Source: Nereocystis luetkeana
Taxonomy: Eukaryota > Sar > Phaeophyceae > Laminariales > Laminariaceae
Length of the DNA: 64,000 nucleotides
Direction of reading: 5' to 3'
NCBI GenBank assembly: GCA_031213475.1
Contig: JARUPZ010000021.1
Span: 4,254,438 to 4,318,437, forward strand
The position numbers and the translations under genes are program-made. Of the stretch, positions 30,780 to 43,300 are shown piece after piece (the first letter of the stretch is position 1; each line of letters begins with the position of its first letter). Below the pieces are notes generated by a model that was not told the DNA's origin, did not search any database, and worked only from the letters and a program-made list of their open reading frames with translations.

Positions 30780-32320
30780 GCGGCAGCTAAAGCGCGCCTT
30801 CGTAGCTCCGGCACCGGGGGGGGGTAAGCCCTCGTGGAACGGCTGTGGAGGGTGGTGGCCCCTCGAAAGAAACGCGTGGGCAGGCGGCCGAATTTTGTTC
30901 CGCTCAAAGAAGCAGTGCTCATGAGGTCGCCCCTCGCGTGCCTGCCCAAGTTTCCGCGGCCTACTCCATCCCCTCGCCGCCGCCGATGAAGCTTTCCCTC
31001 GCACGAAGTAGCGCCGCTCCTTTCGCAGGCCGACGCGTGATCCGTAGCGGTAAGGTAGTGTCCGCCCAAGCAATGTCCGCCCGTCGCACCGCATCCACTG
31101 CGGCCCCCGGTCGCCGCGCCGTGCCCATCGCCGTTTCATCGCCCGATGACAAACCGCTGCTCTCTTTGGATCTATCGCCGTCGCTTGTTTCCTCACCCTT
31201 TTTGCGTGATATACCTCCATCGCCGTGAAAAAACGGTTCGACGCTTTCCTTTTCCGTCTCGTCTCCCCTGCCCCTGTGAAGCGGCAACGGAAAGGGCCAA
31301 GCCCCTCCGTCGCCGGAGGTGGTTCCCTGGCCGGAGGGAAAAGGCCCGGCGCCGAGCTCGGTGGGTGCTGCTCGCGCGGGTCCTGCCGCCGCCACACCGG
31401 ACGACCGGGTGAGTAACCGGGAGGACCGTTCCGTACGAGATTATATGATCGACAACGTTCGGTCCATTTTTTTAATAGAAGGGTTGTTCTCTGACGACAA
31501 GTAAAGTGCCAAGTGGTTGGAATCGAACCGAGTAAGGCGGGGATCACAGTTGACACGGCGGCAGGTGCCGATGGTGCTATCGTCGCTGTCAACGTACCAG
31601 CCGGCCGGAACGTCCCGCCCGGTGTGACGCACGGCAAGGGTAAGCAGACATCGGTATCCCCGCCTGCTTTGTCCTTGGATGAAAATTTCCTCGCGCGAGC
31701 TCTGCAAGAGGAGGAACAAGCTGTGGCCGATAGGGTAGACGCGGCTGTTGAGGACGATTTTTTGACACGGTCCTTGTCGGCGTCGGGCTCCCCTGTCCTG
31801 TCTTGTACCGACCCATGAATTGCCCCTCAGCCACGCTAGCTCTCCAATGAGCCCCTGGAGTTCACCTGTGCGTCACGTATCTCAGTACAAGAACCCATGC
31901 TCGCTGTTGGTCTCGCCCCGCCCGAGGCACGCTGAACCGTCTCTGGCCAAGAAGGCCAGGGCCGTGAAAAAGACGAGACTACCTTGTCCTTTCAGGAGGA
32001 CCGGGCAGCTCGGTGCGCAGCCGCGGCGAACTGTACCCACGCGGCCTCCGCCTTGGTGGATGGCCGTGCGGAGGACCAGCGCCTTGGGCGCGAGATCCGA
32101 CTCCTCGCCACGGTCCGCCGACAGACGGAGGCCAACGACCAGGAGACCCTCTAGAAAACCCCTGGGCGGGAGGCGCAGGAGCACCGCCCCTAAAACGCCG
32201 GACTGGAAACTCATCGAGCTCGCAGGAGACCTTTACCTCGTACGCGTCGAGCTCAAGAAGAAGCAAAGTGGTACCTTCTGTCGCGAAGGGTGATGCCTTG
32301 TTCTGTGATTTGGGTTCATA
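30780..32320 (+). other. GC-rich coding-like block, possibly a decayed transposon or pseudogene
   Basis: This block lacks the homopolymer tracts of its surroundings and has several protein-like open segments on the plus strand. One (about 31680-31818) reads LDENFLARALQEEEQAVADR. Another, after TCCTTTCAG at about 31988-31996, reads EDRAARCAAAANCTHAASAL and continues through RLGREIRLLATVRRQTEAND to a stop at 32151-32153. The pieces are in different frames with stops between. No family is recognised; gag-like coiled coil is one guess. Confidence 0.3.
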
Positions 32321-32352
32321 TTCACCATTCCTGGAACCATATCCCCACAGAG

Positions 32353-32650
32353 TAGGCTTAGCAATCTGGGAGAAGGGATCTTTAGGGATGTTTTAGACTT
32401 GAAAAATGCGTAGCGTGGTCTGCACTTCGGAATCATCCTCCGCAACTGAGAAATTGCAAACGCGGCGCAGCCGCGTTTATGGCGAGTTTGGCCCGTTTTG
32501 GCTGCGGTTTGGGGTTAGGGTTGGGGTCAGGGTTAGGGTTAGGGTTAGAGTCAGGGGTTGGGTTGGGTCTTCGCCCGTACCTTGATCCCAACAGGAACCA
32601 AAACACCTGAACAGCCTACCACAACCTAAAGATCCCTTCTCCCAGATTGT
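32353..32650. mobile_element. ~290-bp element with 25-bp inverted ends
   Basis: CAATCTGGGAGAAGGGATCT... at 32362-32386 is repeated inverted at 32625-32649 without mismatch. The interior holds a TTAGGG-like array (32513-32560). It could be a MITE or a foldback element. Confidence 0.7.
32505..32565 (+). repeat. Degenerate telomere-like repeat
   Basis: GGGTTAGGGTTGGGGTCAGG followed by three clean GGGTTA units and variants. Confidence 0.85.
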
Positions 32651-32814
32651 TAAAGGCCCTCTCCCCACATTCAGCACTGGTCTACAAGTCGGAAAATATC
32701 CTGCCATCCTGCCTGTGTTTATTTTTCAGGCTCCGCAGGGCTCTCGACGGTAGCACTCGCGGAAGGCCCCAGCCCTGTAATCTAAAATTTTCAGGGTTCT
32801 TTACGGTGCGGCTT

Positions 32815-33190
32815 TTCCTATCAGTTCGGTGCGGTTCGGGGCGGTTAACCGCACCGCACCGAACCGTAGGATTTTTGCCCCTCGAAAATCGCACCTTCTA
32901 CGAAATAGGAAAACCGCACCGAACCGCACCGTAGGACTTCAAATATAATCGAACCGCACCGTAGGGTTCCCGACATCTGAAAACCGCACCGAACCGCACC
33001 GTAGCATTTACGATATTTTAAAACCGCACCGAAGCGCACCGTAGTATATGTCACAGCACCGAACCGCACCGTAGGATTCACAATATCTGAAAACAGCACC
33101 GGACCGCACCGTAAGACTCCTGATTTCTTAAAACCGCATCGAACCGCATCGTAGGAATGCTATCGAAACCGCACCGGATCGTGTGCGTCA
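32815..33190 (+). repeat. Family F minisatellite (GAACCGCACCGTAGGA)
   Basis: About nine units of 35-45 bases containing AACCGCACCGAACCGCACCG followed by TAGGAnTT and an AT-rich spacer. The same array type is at 34.87-35.21 kb. Confidence 0.9.
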
Positions 33191-33194
33191 AGAT

Positions 33195-34140
33195 ACCTTG
33201 CCAAAAACCGTTAGATCGGTCATTCAACGGCGCGGTTAACTTGAAACCGTAGAAAAACCGCCGTTCCATCGGCCGCGAAAAGGTGCAACAGGGTCACGGT
33301 TTCGCACGGTTCATGATGGTTTCTGTACGCTTTCCTGTCAAAAGTGTTCCCACTGGCTTGGTTGATCTTATGGTATTTCATATTTTGAATATTTTTGTGG
33401 TTGAAAAACAAAAAAAAAAAGGTTAAATAGTTTATATTTATATATACCTGGTATCTGTTACCAGGTATATTACATACTCCGAGTCTCCAGAAGTACACCT
33501 GCCGGAAAATACGAAAATATCAGAAAAAAATTGGATATCTGTAAAACTGAACATTTTATCAGAAACGTTGAGTGTCTGCGCATATAGTATTTCTGTGTAT
33601 AAAGGATTTCCGTCGGAAAGATGGTCAAAATCGAAAGCCTTCCGGCATGCGCATGATCGGAGACGAAAAATTATTGCTGAATATTGGATTCTTATGTTGG
33701 AAAAATAAACACTTGCAGCAGCGGCAGCACTTTTGCAGCACCCAACGAGCAGAACAGAAATAAAAGTCGTGCAAACAGCAGTACCTACCTGCAGCACAGC
33801 AGCAGCAGCAGCAGCAACAAACAGCAGTGAGCAGCAGCAACCACCAACAGGCAGACGTGCGATCTAACTTGCGCTCCTCGACACTCGCTGTGCAAGCAAC
33901 GCCGCCACAACGAGAAAATCGACCCTCCTTCTTGTTCGTTGTCCTCTCTGCCCGAGAAGGGATCGTAGCGGCGAACATCACAGGAGCGTGGCGGCAAGGG
34001 TGCACGCGCTTGCAGCAGCAGCAGCAGCAAGCAGCAGCCGCAAGAAGTAGCACAGCGCCTTATTAAACAGCGCTTGCAGCAGCGCTTGCTTATTGAGGTG
34101 GCTCTCTTGCTTGCGGTAGTATAGCACTTACTTGCTTGCA
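33195..34140. other. Stretch with CAG runs, no recognised gene
   Basis: Short CAGCAGCAG runs at about 33796-33815 and 34014-34035. GCTTGCAGCAGCGCTTG-type repeats continue to 34150. Confidence 0.4.
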
Positions 34141-34149
34141 GCAGCGCTT

Positions 34150-34815
34150 GTTTGTAACGGTTTCGTTAGTGTAGTGCGTGAGTGCCCCGAGGAAAAGCGT
34201 CGGAAACCGCACGAAATCGCGGTTTTGTACGGTTTATTTCATGCGCTGCCTGTAGTGGTTTCGTCAGAGCGTTAGGGCCCCGAGAAAAAGCGTCGGAAGC
34301 CAAACGAAACCTCGCTTTTGTACGGTTTATTAATATATATATATATATGTGGTGCACCGTAGAGAAACAGCGGTTGTTGCTTAGTGCCCCGAGAAAAAGC
34401 CTGAGAACCGTACGAAACCGCGGTTTTGTACGGTTCATTCATACGGTGCACCGTAGGGAAACAACGGTTTCGTTAGTGCCCCGAGGAAAAGCGTCGGAAA
34501 CCGTACGAAACCGCGGTTTTGTACGGTGTATTCATACGCTGCCTGTATAGCGGTTTCGTTAGTGCGTTCGGGCCCCGAGAAAAAGCGCCAGAAGCCTGAC
34601 GAAGCCGTGGTTTTGTACGGTTTATTCATACGGTGCCCCGTAGAGAAACAGCGGTTTCGTTATAGTGCCCCGAGAAAAAGCGTCAAAAGCCAAACGAAAC
34701 CGCGGTTTTGTACGCTTCATTCATACGGTGCACCGTAGAGAAAAACAGCGGTTTCGTTAGTGCTCAGATTCGTACGGTTTATATATATATATACGGTGCA
34801 CCGTATAGAGAAGAA
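34150..34815 (+). repeat. ~90-115-bp satellite-like tandem array
   Basis: Six to seven copies of a unit with AGTGCCCCGAGAAAAAGCGT, GAAACCGCGGTTTTGTACGG and TTCATACGGTGCACCGTAG. The palindrome AACCGCGGTT is in most units. The open frames here just repeat the unit. Confidence 0.9.
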
Positions 34816-34869
34816 CGTGTGTGTTGTACGGCTTCCCCACTGGGATTAGAACCCCAAAAACGAGTAGAA

Positions 34870-35215
34870 AAATCGATTCAACGGGGAACCGAACCGAACC
34901 GGACCGTATGATATATCACAAAAAAAACGAACACCATCGTAAGATTTCTGATTTTCTAAAACCGCACCGAACCGCACCGTACTGGTAGGATTTCCGGTTT
35001 TTGAAGACCGCACCGAACCGCACCGTAGGATTTATCACAAAAAAAAAAAAACGAACCGCCCCAACCGCCGTAGGATTCACAATATATATCTGAAAACCGC
35101 ACCGAACCGCACCGTAGGATTTCCGATTTTTGAAAACCGCTACCGTAAGATTTCCGATCTTCTCAAACCGCACCGAACTGGACCGTACAGATTTTCGAAA
35201 AAACCGCACCGTGCA
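34870..35215 (+). repeat. Family F minisatellite, second array
   Basis: About eight units of AACCGCACCGAACCGCACCG plus TAGGATTTCCGATTTT-like spacers, same orientation as the array at 32.8 kb. Confidence 0.9.
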
Positions 35216-35586
35216 CATAAATAAGGATAAGATCCCTGAAAAAAATATTCTGGGCGAAACTGCTGTGTATCATCATTCTCTCTCGAGTCTTGAGTGCTTT
35301 TTTTTAAGTCAATCACCCTATCGCCCCCCCACCTGAGTATTCTTTTCACCGTGTTATACAGCTCTTCTTGTCCGGAACCAGTGATTCCCTCGTATATCTG
35401 CCATCGATGATCGCAGCTGGTGGCGAGCGAATTTTATAAAATAATGAAATACGTCAGCAGCTGCTGCGAGCGAATTTTAGATGTACGGGTGTGGCGAGCC
35501 CAGAAGAAGGCACCGAGCCGTTTCGCCGTTTCACGTTTCCTTCACAAAGTCAGAGAAACGCCGCTGGATAAGCATGAACTCCTGTC

Positions 35587-37368
35587 ATGACATTCCCTCC
35601 ACCCACCACACACCACTCAAAGACAGCTTTGTCCCAAGCTCTACCGATGTCGAAGCGCTACGTCCTCGCCAAAGCCGATGGCAATGGCCCGAGGCCATGT
35701 GCCTTCTTCGTCTCCGTGGCAGGGTGCAGAAACGGCGAGGGCTGCAAGTTTTTGCATGGCGACCAACCCACGGCCGGCAGCCTTGCTGCGGCGTCGACCC
35801 CTGTTCCACCCACCAAGCCAGCCACAAGCAACCTTGTAAGCTCGAAGCCGGTGCCGGAGGCTCGGGTTGCTTCAGAGCTGCCGTCGCCTTCGCCTGCGAA
35901 CGGACAGGTGGTGGTGGACGACGACGCAGAGAGGAAAGCCCGGAAAAAGGCGAAGAAGCAGGCGAAGAAGGAGAAGGAGGCGATCAAGAATGCGGCTGCT
36001 CTTAAGGCAGCTGCAGCAGCGACCGCACCGCCCCCCGTGTCTGTTGCCGTGGCTCCACCAGTTGCGGCGGTGGAGACGGTGGCTCTACCGGTTTCTGCTG
36101 CTGCTGTTGGTTCCTCTGCCGCCTCTGCTCTTGCTGCCGCAGAGCAACTGCTGTCGCCAACTAAGGCGAAGAAGCAAGCCTTTCGAGAAAAGGCGGCGCG
36201 AAAGGCCGAGGCTGCTGCTGCCAAGGCTGCGGGCGTGGCGGCCACTTCACCTCCCGCTGCTGCTGCTCCTGCTGCTGCTGCTGTTTGCACTCCTGCCTCT
36301 TTAGCCCCGGCCGCTACCGTGTCTACTCAGGTTGCTGGTCCTCCTCCTGCTGCTGTAACAGGAGCCTCGTCAGAAGGAGGTGAGGTCAAGGTGGTACTTT
36401 CCCAGAAGCAAAAACGCAAGAACAAGAAAAAGGCAGCTGTTGCAGCAGCGGCAGCAGCCGCAGCGGCAGCCGCGCCGACACCTCCACCAGCTGCGGCAGC
36501 CCCAGCGGCAGCTGCTGCTCAAAACGGCGCACCTCCCACTCGGCCACCGACGAGGCCCTTTCGCGCAATGCCACCGACGTTGACGCCTTCTCCTTCGGCG
36601 GCGCCGGCGGCGGCAAAATCGACAAGGGTGTGCTCTTTCTTCAACAAGAAAAAGGGGTGCCAGACCGGTGCGCTCTGCCCGTTCCTGCACACGGGCGTGG
36701 AAGGCGGTGGCTTTGGGGGCACCAGGGGACGAGCCCAGCCGCCGCCCCCCTCGCCGGCCGCGGTACCGTCTTCGGTGCCTGGGTTGCCGTCGCTCCAGCA
36801 GCAACAGCTCCAGCAGCAGCAGCAGCTGCAGCAACAGCAGGAGATTCAACTTAAGCAGCTCCAGCAGCAGCAGCAGAAGGAGCTAAAGCAGCAGCAGCAG
36901 AAAGAGCTAGAGCAGCAGCAGCAGCAGCAGGAAGAGCAGCAGCGAAAGCAACGGCAGCTGGAGCAGCAGCAACAGAAACAACGGCAGCAGGAGCAGCAGC
37001 AGGAGAAAAAGCGGCAGCAGCAGGCGGCAGCAGCAGCAGCAGCAGCAGCCACCGCCGCCGCCAATACCGCTGCCGCAAATGCTGCAGCGGCAGCAGCAGC
37101 AGCGACGGTGCCAACCTCCACGGCCGACGAAACTCCCCGCCGCACAAGGAAACGGGGACGATCAGAATCCGCCGCCGCCTCCGCCTCCAAGACGGGCCGC
37201 GGCAAAGCCGCTGGCGGCGCAGGCGGGTTTTTCGACGGACTTCCCGTCAGCCCGTTCGTACCGCCGGCAGCCTCGGGAAGCCCGTTAGCGCAGGCTGCCG
37301 CGGCGGGGGTTGGTGTGGGAGTGGGAGTGAAGACGAGGATTCCGCACGTCAGGGCGGACCCGTGGGCG
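35587..37368 (+). CDS. Exonuclease exon 1: two CCCH fingers and Gln/Ala-rich linker
   Basis: 594 codons ending RADPWA before GTGAGC (phase 0). Both fingers are C-x8-C-x5-C-x3-H, the RNA-binding spacing. Between them lie Lys/Ala-rich helices (RKKAKKQAKKEKEAIKNAA). CAG repeats at 36796-37040 encode poly-Gln with Lys/Glu. An overlapping frame starting at 35574 could act as an upstream ORF. Confidence 0.9.
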
Positions 37369-40300
37369 GTGAGCAGACGACCACTTAAGAATTGCCCCCA
37401 TTTTGCTGGGGGCAACTACTACTAATAGTATATATGTACAGTACTGAACGGTTTTTGATGCCGTTAAAGGCTTTTCGTGAGTGTCATTTTTCTCTGCGTG
37501 CTTGTTGTCGTGGAGGTTGTGGCTGCACGACACCGACCTGTTCTTTCGCCCGATTTTTTCGGGTTGAGATTCTCAGATGATATTCGTTCGAACGGAACGC
37601 TCGGTCCGCGCGCATAACCGCATGCCTTACGAACATACTTTTCAAGTATTGTATCCGGGGCTATCATGTATATACGTCCTGGTAGTTTGCCGCATTTTTT
37701 TCGAATATGGAAGAACCAGACATATCACCAGCAGATCCAGTCATACCTGGTTCACATTAGCTTTATGTCTCCGCAATGATACTTCAATTTTTCGGGAGAT
37801 CCCACAACAGGTGTTTTTTGTCACTGTGTATCCTGCTTGACACGCCGCAGGCGGTACCTCTTACCGGTAGCTGGTGTACCGGTACATGCGAACTCGTCTT
37901 TCTCTCTGTCTCATGCCTACGCTTCCTCCTCGTGCCATGTTTTGGTCGCCTTCTTTCGTTCGCGAAGGCTCTGGTTGAGCGCACCCGGACCCACCCCAAG
38001 TTCACCGCAAACTATTCGTTTGTGAAGGATGCGAGTTGGATCACGGCCCCCCCCTGCGGAGATGACTGCGGAGGCCTCCCGCAGGTCGTGGCTCTGGACT
38101 GCGAGATGTGCTTGAGTGAGGTACGGCACGCTTGTCTTCGGCATGGTGCTGTTGTAGTGAGTGCTACGTACGGTCCGGGTGATGTACATGTATACGGGTA
38201 TGGTATGTAGTATGGTACGGTATTATTTGTGGAGATGGGTCCTCTGGTTTCCCGCGGGTCGTGTCTTTCTGGACTGGGATATGTGCTTCTGACTGAAGTA
38301 CGGTACCCTACTTCGGATATTTATTATCGTACCGGGTATACGGTATGGAACAGTATGATAAACAGTATGGAATACGGTATGGTACAGTATGGCACGGTCC
38401 TTCGTTTGCAGATGACTGCGCGGAGCGAAGATGACTGCGCCCGTCTCCCGCTGATCGTGGCTCTGGGCTCCGAGCTGTGCTTGAGGGAGGTACGGTACAA
38501 TACGGTGTAGTGCTGTAGGATACGGGTATTTTTGGTATTGCACCAGCGACGCGCTGTAGTCTGGTACTATCATAGGTATTTGGTCTGGTTCGGTGTTCCT
38601 TAGAGAGATGGCTGCGCCTTTTCCCCGCAGGTCGTGGCGATGGACTGCGAGATGTGGTTGAATGAGATACTGTACGGCGGTGTAGTGCTGTGGGGTACGT
38701 GATACTAGTGCGTACCGGGTGCTTGGTATGTTTCACGGTATTTTCGGCGTGATACATACGGTACGGTGTAGTGCTGCACGGTACGGAACATTACGAGTGT
38801 AGTACCGTATACGGCGTGCACGGTATGGTACGGTTATCCGTGCGGAGGTGGCTGCGAAGGTCTCCCGCAGGTCGTGGGTCTTGGACTGCTATCTTTATGG
38901 ATGTGCTCGGGTGAGGTATTACGCCTTCTGTGTACGTCCTCAGCAGGGGTGTGCAGACCTTGGCCCAGCTTGGAAAATATTATTCATGCGTTGGACAGAT
39001 CACGATCTATCTTATCTACAGATATACCATGTATAACCTCACCTACCGTTGTGTATGAGGTTGTGCAGGATCTGTATAGAACAGATCTAACCCAGGAAAC
39101 ATGTCCTAGATCATCAGATTACACGGCTCCCTCCCGGCAACATGAGCTGCTGTGGATTATACATATCGTACAGATCAGTGATCTATCTGCCCTGAAAGAT
39201 CTTACAGATCATACAGATCATGCAGATCATGAAGTGGGAGTCGATGATTCGTCCCAGATATGAAATTGTTGAAGTTATACTCAGCTGGTTACGTAAGCCC
39301 CTACCCTGTGACCTTAACCCTGCTGAAACTGTCGAACATCCACGAATCTCAGGATCCGGTGAGCAAATCCCTTAACGGCAAGGAGCTGGTGAGGCTCAGC
39401 ATCATTAACGGCGCCAACGGAGAGCCGCTGATGGACACTCTCGTGCGCCCCGGGAACCCGGTCGTGGACTGGCGCACCAGCATCCACGGTGTAGCCCCTG
39501 AGCACGTGGAAGGCGTTCTTTTCACGCACAGGTACATGATCATCATACTACTTGTATTTGCTGTACGTATGGTGAGCGTTACTGCAGTACGAGTAGGTGC
39601 TCGTCTTTAAGGGACGCTGTAAATACTGCGCTAGGAATCGGAAGTCCCTTGTGTACTACCCTCCCTAGTCCGAGTTGCAGCACCGGTCCCTTTACGCACG
39701 AGGTAATCAAGAGTTGGATAAAAACGGTGTGCTTAAACTTAAGGTCCGTTTTGACTCGGTTTTCCTTTATCATTTCGGGGTCTCTTAAGCCCTTTAGTCC
39801 TGCAGTCCCAACTTTGGGACGAAAGACTCTAGTTCCAAGTAGTTTGCCCCCAAAACGGGACTGCAGCCCTCAAAGCGTTAACAGGGACTATTCTAAGTGC
39901 TGCATCTTTGTATTTCGATGGTAAAAGTCTGTAACGATGGGTTGGCGTTCCGGAAACGGGGCGAATTTTGCTGTTTCGTTAGGTGTTGTGTAGTGTTGTC
40001 AGGCGTGTTTTTGGCCACCGCCATCCAGGGGGCGGCCGCTGATTACGTGGAAGGTGTTATTTTCAAGCACAGGTGCGTACAGTATACCTGACGAGGGTGC
40101 ATTTTTCATTGTACATATAGATGGGAGTTTGCGGAGAGGGGAAGGGTGGACAAGAGGGAGGGGGAGAGGGGGGGGGGGCACTCATGTCATGGATGGCCGT
40201 AGTGGTATGAACATAAACCCTCGCATCCCTACAATGCCGGGACGGAGCACGTCCGGTTTTCACCGAGCGGGCAGGCACTGCTTGCACCAAGCGAGTCGCA

Positions 40301-43300
40301 TGAAGGGTGAGCGGCAGGCATCCTACCGAGAACCGCTTGTGAGGCGGTCTATCTTGCATGTGGATGACCGCGTCGAATGAACATGTTTTCTGAAATGATG
40401 TTTTCTGGTGTGGCCGCTTCAATAGACAGAAATGCGTATACTCTGTACTTCCCCCTTGGGCACTTTACCGTATGCACACTAGGTAATACAATCATTCCCC
40501 TTGGGCGGAGTTGAGGTCCTCGATCCCGCACGAAAGATGCAACTCGACCACCAGCGGTGACCGCCCCAAAGCAAAGGGGGGTCGTCTTATTGGTTTGCGT
40601 AATGTTGTCAGGCATGTTTGTGGTCCTCGATATCCATCATGTAGCCTACGAGAAAATGGAAGGCGTTCTCTTCACGCACAAGACGCAACAGCAATGGGGT
40701 TTGCATGCTGATGGTGGGGTGTGGAAGGGGGAGGCGGTTCTCCGTGTGGAACGGTCGCGTAAAGTCTTGTTGCCGCTGCCGAAGATCGAACACCGCCGAT
40801 TGGTTAATTTTATTGACTTGACTGATTGGCTGATGTATTGGTTGCTCGATCGGCACACCTATTCACCCATACCACACGAACGTATTGTCCGGGCGCAACT
40901 GTCGATAGACACGAGCCTGTAAGAGAAAACCACAGGTCGGTCACTATACTAGTCTTAGTGTTGTCCCCGTTTTTGGTGTGGCCGTCGTCGTGGAAACCCC
41001 GACTACGGTAGACAAAGTCGCGTGGAAGCAGGGTGTCTCTGGTGGGCCCTTCCGGCGGCTATTTATACTTCTGCACAACATTTCCGGGGGGGCATAGTAA
41101 ATAGGACCTACGGTACACACAAAAACCTATATATTTCCCTATTTTTACTAAGAATATTTGGTCCTATTTACTGCGGCCCCCCGTAATAAATGGGAGCAGG
41201 GGGTCAAGTGGGAGCAGGTCCGGGTGGGATCAGGTCGCCAGAGTGGGAGTAGGTCCGAGTGGGATCAGGTCGCCAAGTGGGAACAGGGTCGGTAACAGCG
41301 TCGACCTGTAAAAGTATCTGACTGGCTCGTGGCTCCAAGTATTTCCTGCCCGTATGTCTCTCTGTAGCGCGATATGATCGCCACCGGGTTTCGGCTTCAG
41401 GCGTGTTTTCGGTCTATATAATGTAGCGACCGGTTTATGTCCGAGGGTGGGGAAGGTAGAAGGGGGGTAGGGGTTGTGCCATTTGTTACCGTTAAGCGTC
41501 GCGGCGAAACCGAATTTTGACGGCAACCCCTTCCTCCGCTCCGGGCTCTCCGCCCTCGCCCTGCGTCGCTCTGCGCCCCCCCCTCGATCCCCTGCCTCCG
41601 TACGAAGGCATGCGCAAGCAGCTATCGCCCGCATCTGCTGCCAGCACACGGTCATCATCGGCCACGCTCTGAACAACGACCTCGAGTCGCTGAAGGTGGG
41701 ACTTGAGTGTTTTGGGTGAGACAACCATTGGCGTATTCCCTTTTCGACCCTACGGTGCTTGTTCAGTCCCACCACCACCGCCCGCCAACAACAGTAACCA
41801 CGATCACTCTGATGGCCATGATTATCACCACGACCGTTGGCAGGAGGGCTTGAGGGCGGGGGGGGGAGGGGGTGTACTCGATATCATGCTCGGCCGTAGT
41901 CTTATGACCGTAGACCCTAGCAGCCCTACATTGCCGGGACGGGGCACGTTGGGTTTTCATCGACCAGGCAGACATTGCTTGCTTGGGGGGGGGGGGGGGT
42001 GAGTTCTGCGTGCCCGGAGCGGTCGCTGTGTTGTATGTAACTGGTACGTCTTCAGGTGGAACTACGCCTTTAGTGGAGCACGCCAATAGTGTACGTAAAA
42101 CACGCCCTGACAACGCCGCCTCCCCCCCCCCCCCCCCCCTGTCATCCGTATGCTAGAATGCACGCACAAGGTGCCGACTCCCTCCTCACGAGCAGTTCTT
42201 ATTACGGGGGACCATAGCAAAAAGGACAAGATATTGTTATTAATATTAGCGACGTATATAGGTTATTGTATGTACCGTAGGTCCTTTTTAGTATGCCCCC
42301 CCGTAATAGTGTTAGGACGAAGCTCGCCCTTTGTGCGGCTCGCCGAACACCCACGGCGCTTCGCGCGTGGTGCGATCAATGCCTGCTTGGTCGGTGAAAA
42401 CCCGACCCCGCTCCGTCCCGGCATTATAGGGACACGATAGTCCCTACGGTCATACGACTACGGCCATGCATGAGGTCGAGTACCCCCCCCCCCCCCCCCC
42501 CCCCCCCGCCCATGAAAACCGGACGTGCTCCACCCCGGCGTTGTAGAGACACGAGGGTCTATGATGTTGAGACTACAGCCCTGCATGATAGTGAACTCCC
42601 CGCCCCATGCTCGCGTGAAAACCCGACGTACTCCGTCCCGGCGTGTAGGAAGGATGCGAGGGTCTGGTTATACGACTACAGTCATGCATGACAACTGAGG
42701 ACACGACTACGGCGATGCATGACAAGGAGTAACCCCCCCCCCCCCCCCCCCCTCCTCCCCTCCTCCCCCTCCCCTTTTCACGACGCGCTCCAGATGACGC
42801 ACGACAGGATCGTGGACACATCGTTCCTTTTCCAGACCAGCGGCAGGAAGGACGGCACGCCTAGCCTGAAGGACGTCGTCAAGGCCACCCTCGGGAGGAC
42901 GATTCAAGGCGGCGCCCACGACTCCGTCACCGATGCCAAGGTGCGGGAGAGGGGTTCCCCCGAGGGGATGTCTTATCGTGCGCGTTTACACGATAGATAC
43001 CTGGTGCGCGGTACCTATTACGGGGGACCATAGTTAATAGGACCAAATATTGTTGGTAAAAATGGTTAAACATACAGGTTTTTATGTATACCATAGGTCC
43101 TATTAACTATGGTCCCCCGTAATAGTGGTCCCCTCTATTCTGCCGGTATGGGCCAGGCTACTACACCGGCACTATATACAGCGGCCACCGGCATTATTCC
43201 GCACGCTTCTACTCTGGTGAATCCTACTGTATGTTCAATACTATGCAAGAGTGCCCGGCCACAAGAATCGAGCCATACCTGGTATACTGAAACTAAGCAA

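Larger units (their letters stand above)
38130..38840 (+). repeat. GTACGGTA/GGTATGGTAC-rich spacer sequence between exon copies
   Basis: Between the exon 2 copies the intron consists of degenerate TACGGTAC and GGTATGGTAC motifs. The amplified unit therefore included intron; unit lengths vary from about 165 to 240 bases. Confidence 0.7.

Noticed and set aside
30726-31637. 303-codon minus-strand frame, the longest on that strand outside simple repeats
   Set aside because: GC-rich sequence makes long chance frames likely; Arg/Pro/Gly-rich with no motif. The plus-strand frames in the same block look more protein-like but are also broken.
34182-34550. 122-codon frame with repeated 'GFVRFI' segments
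   Set aside because: It is the tandem array read in one frame, not a repeat protein; the phase is lost between units.
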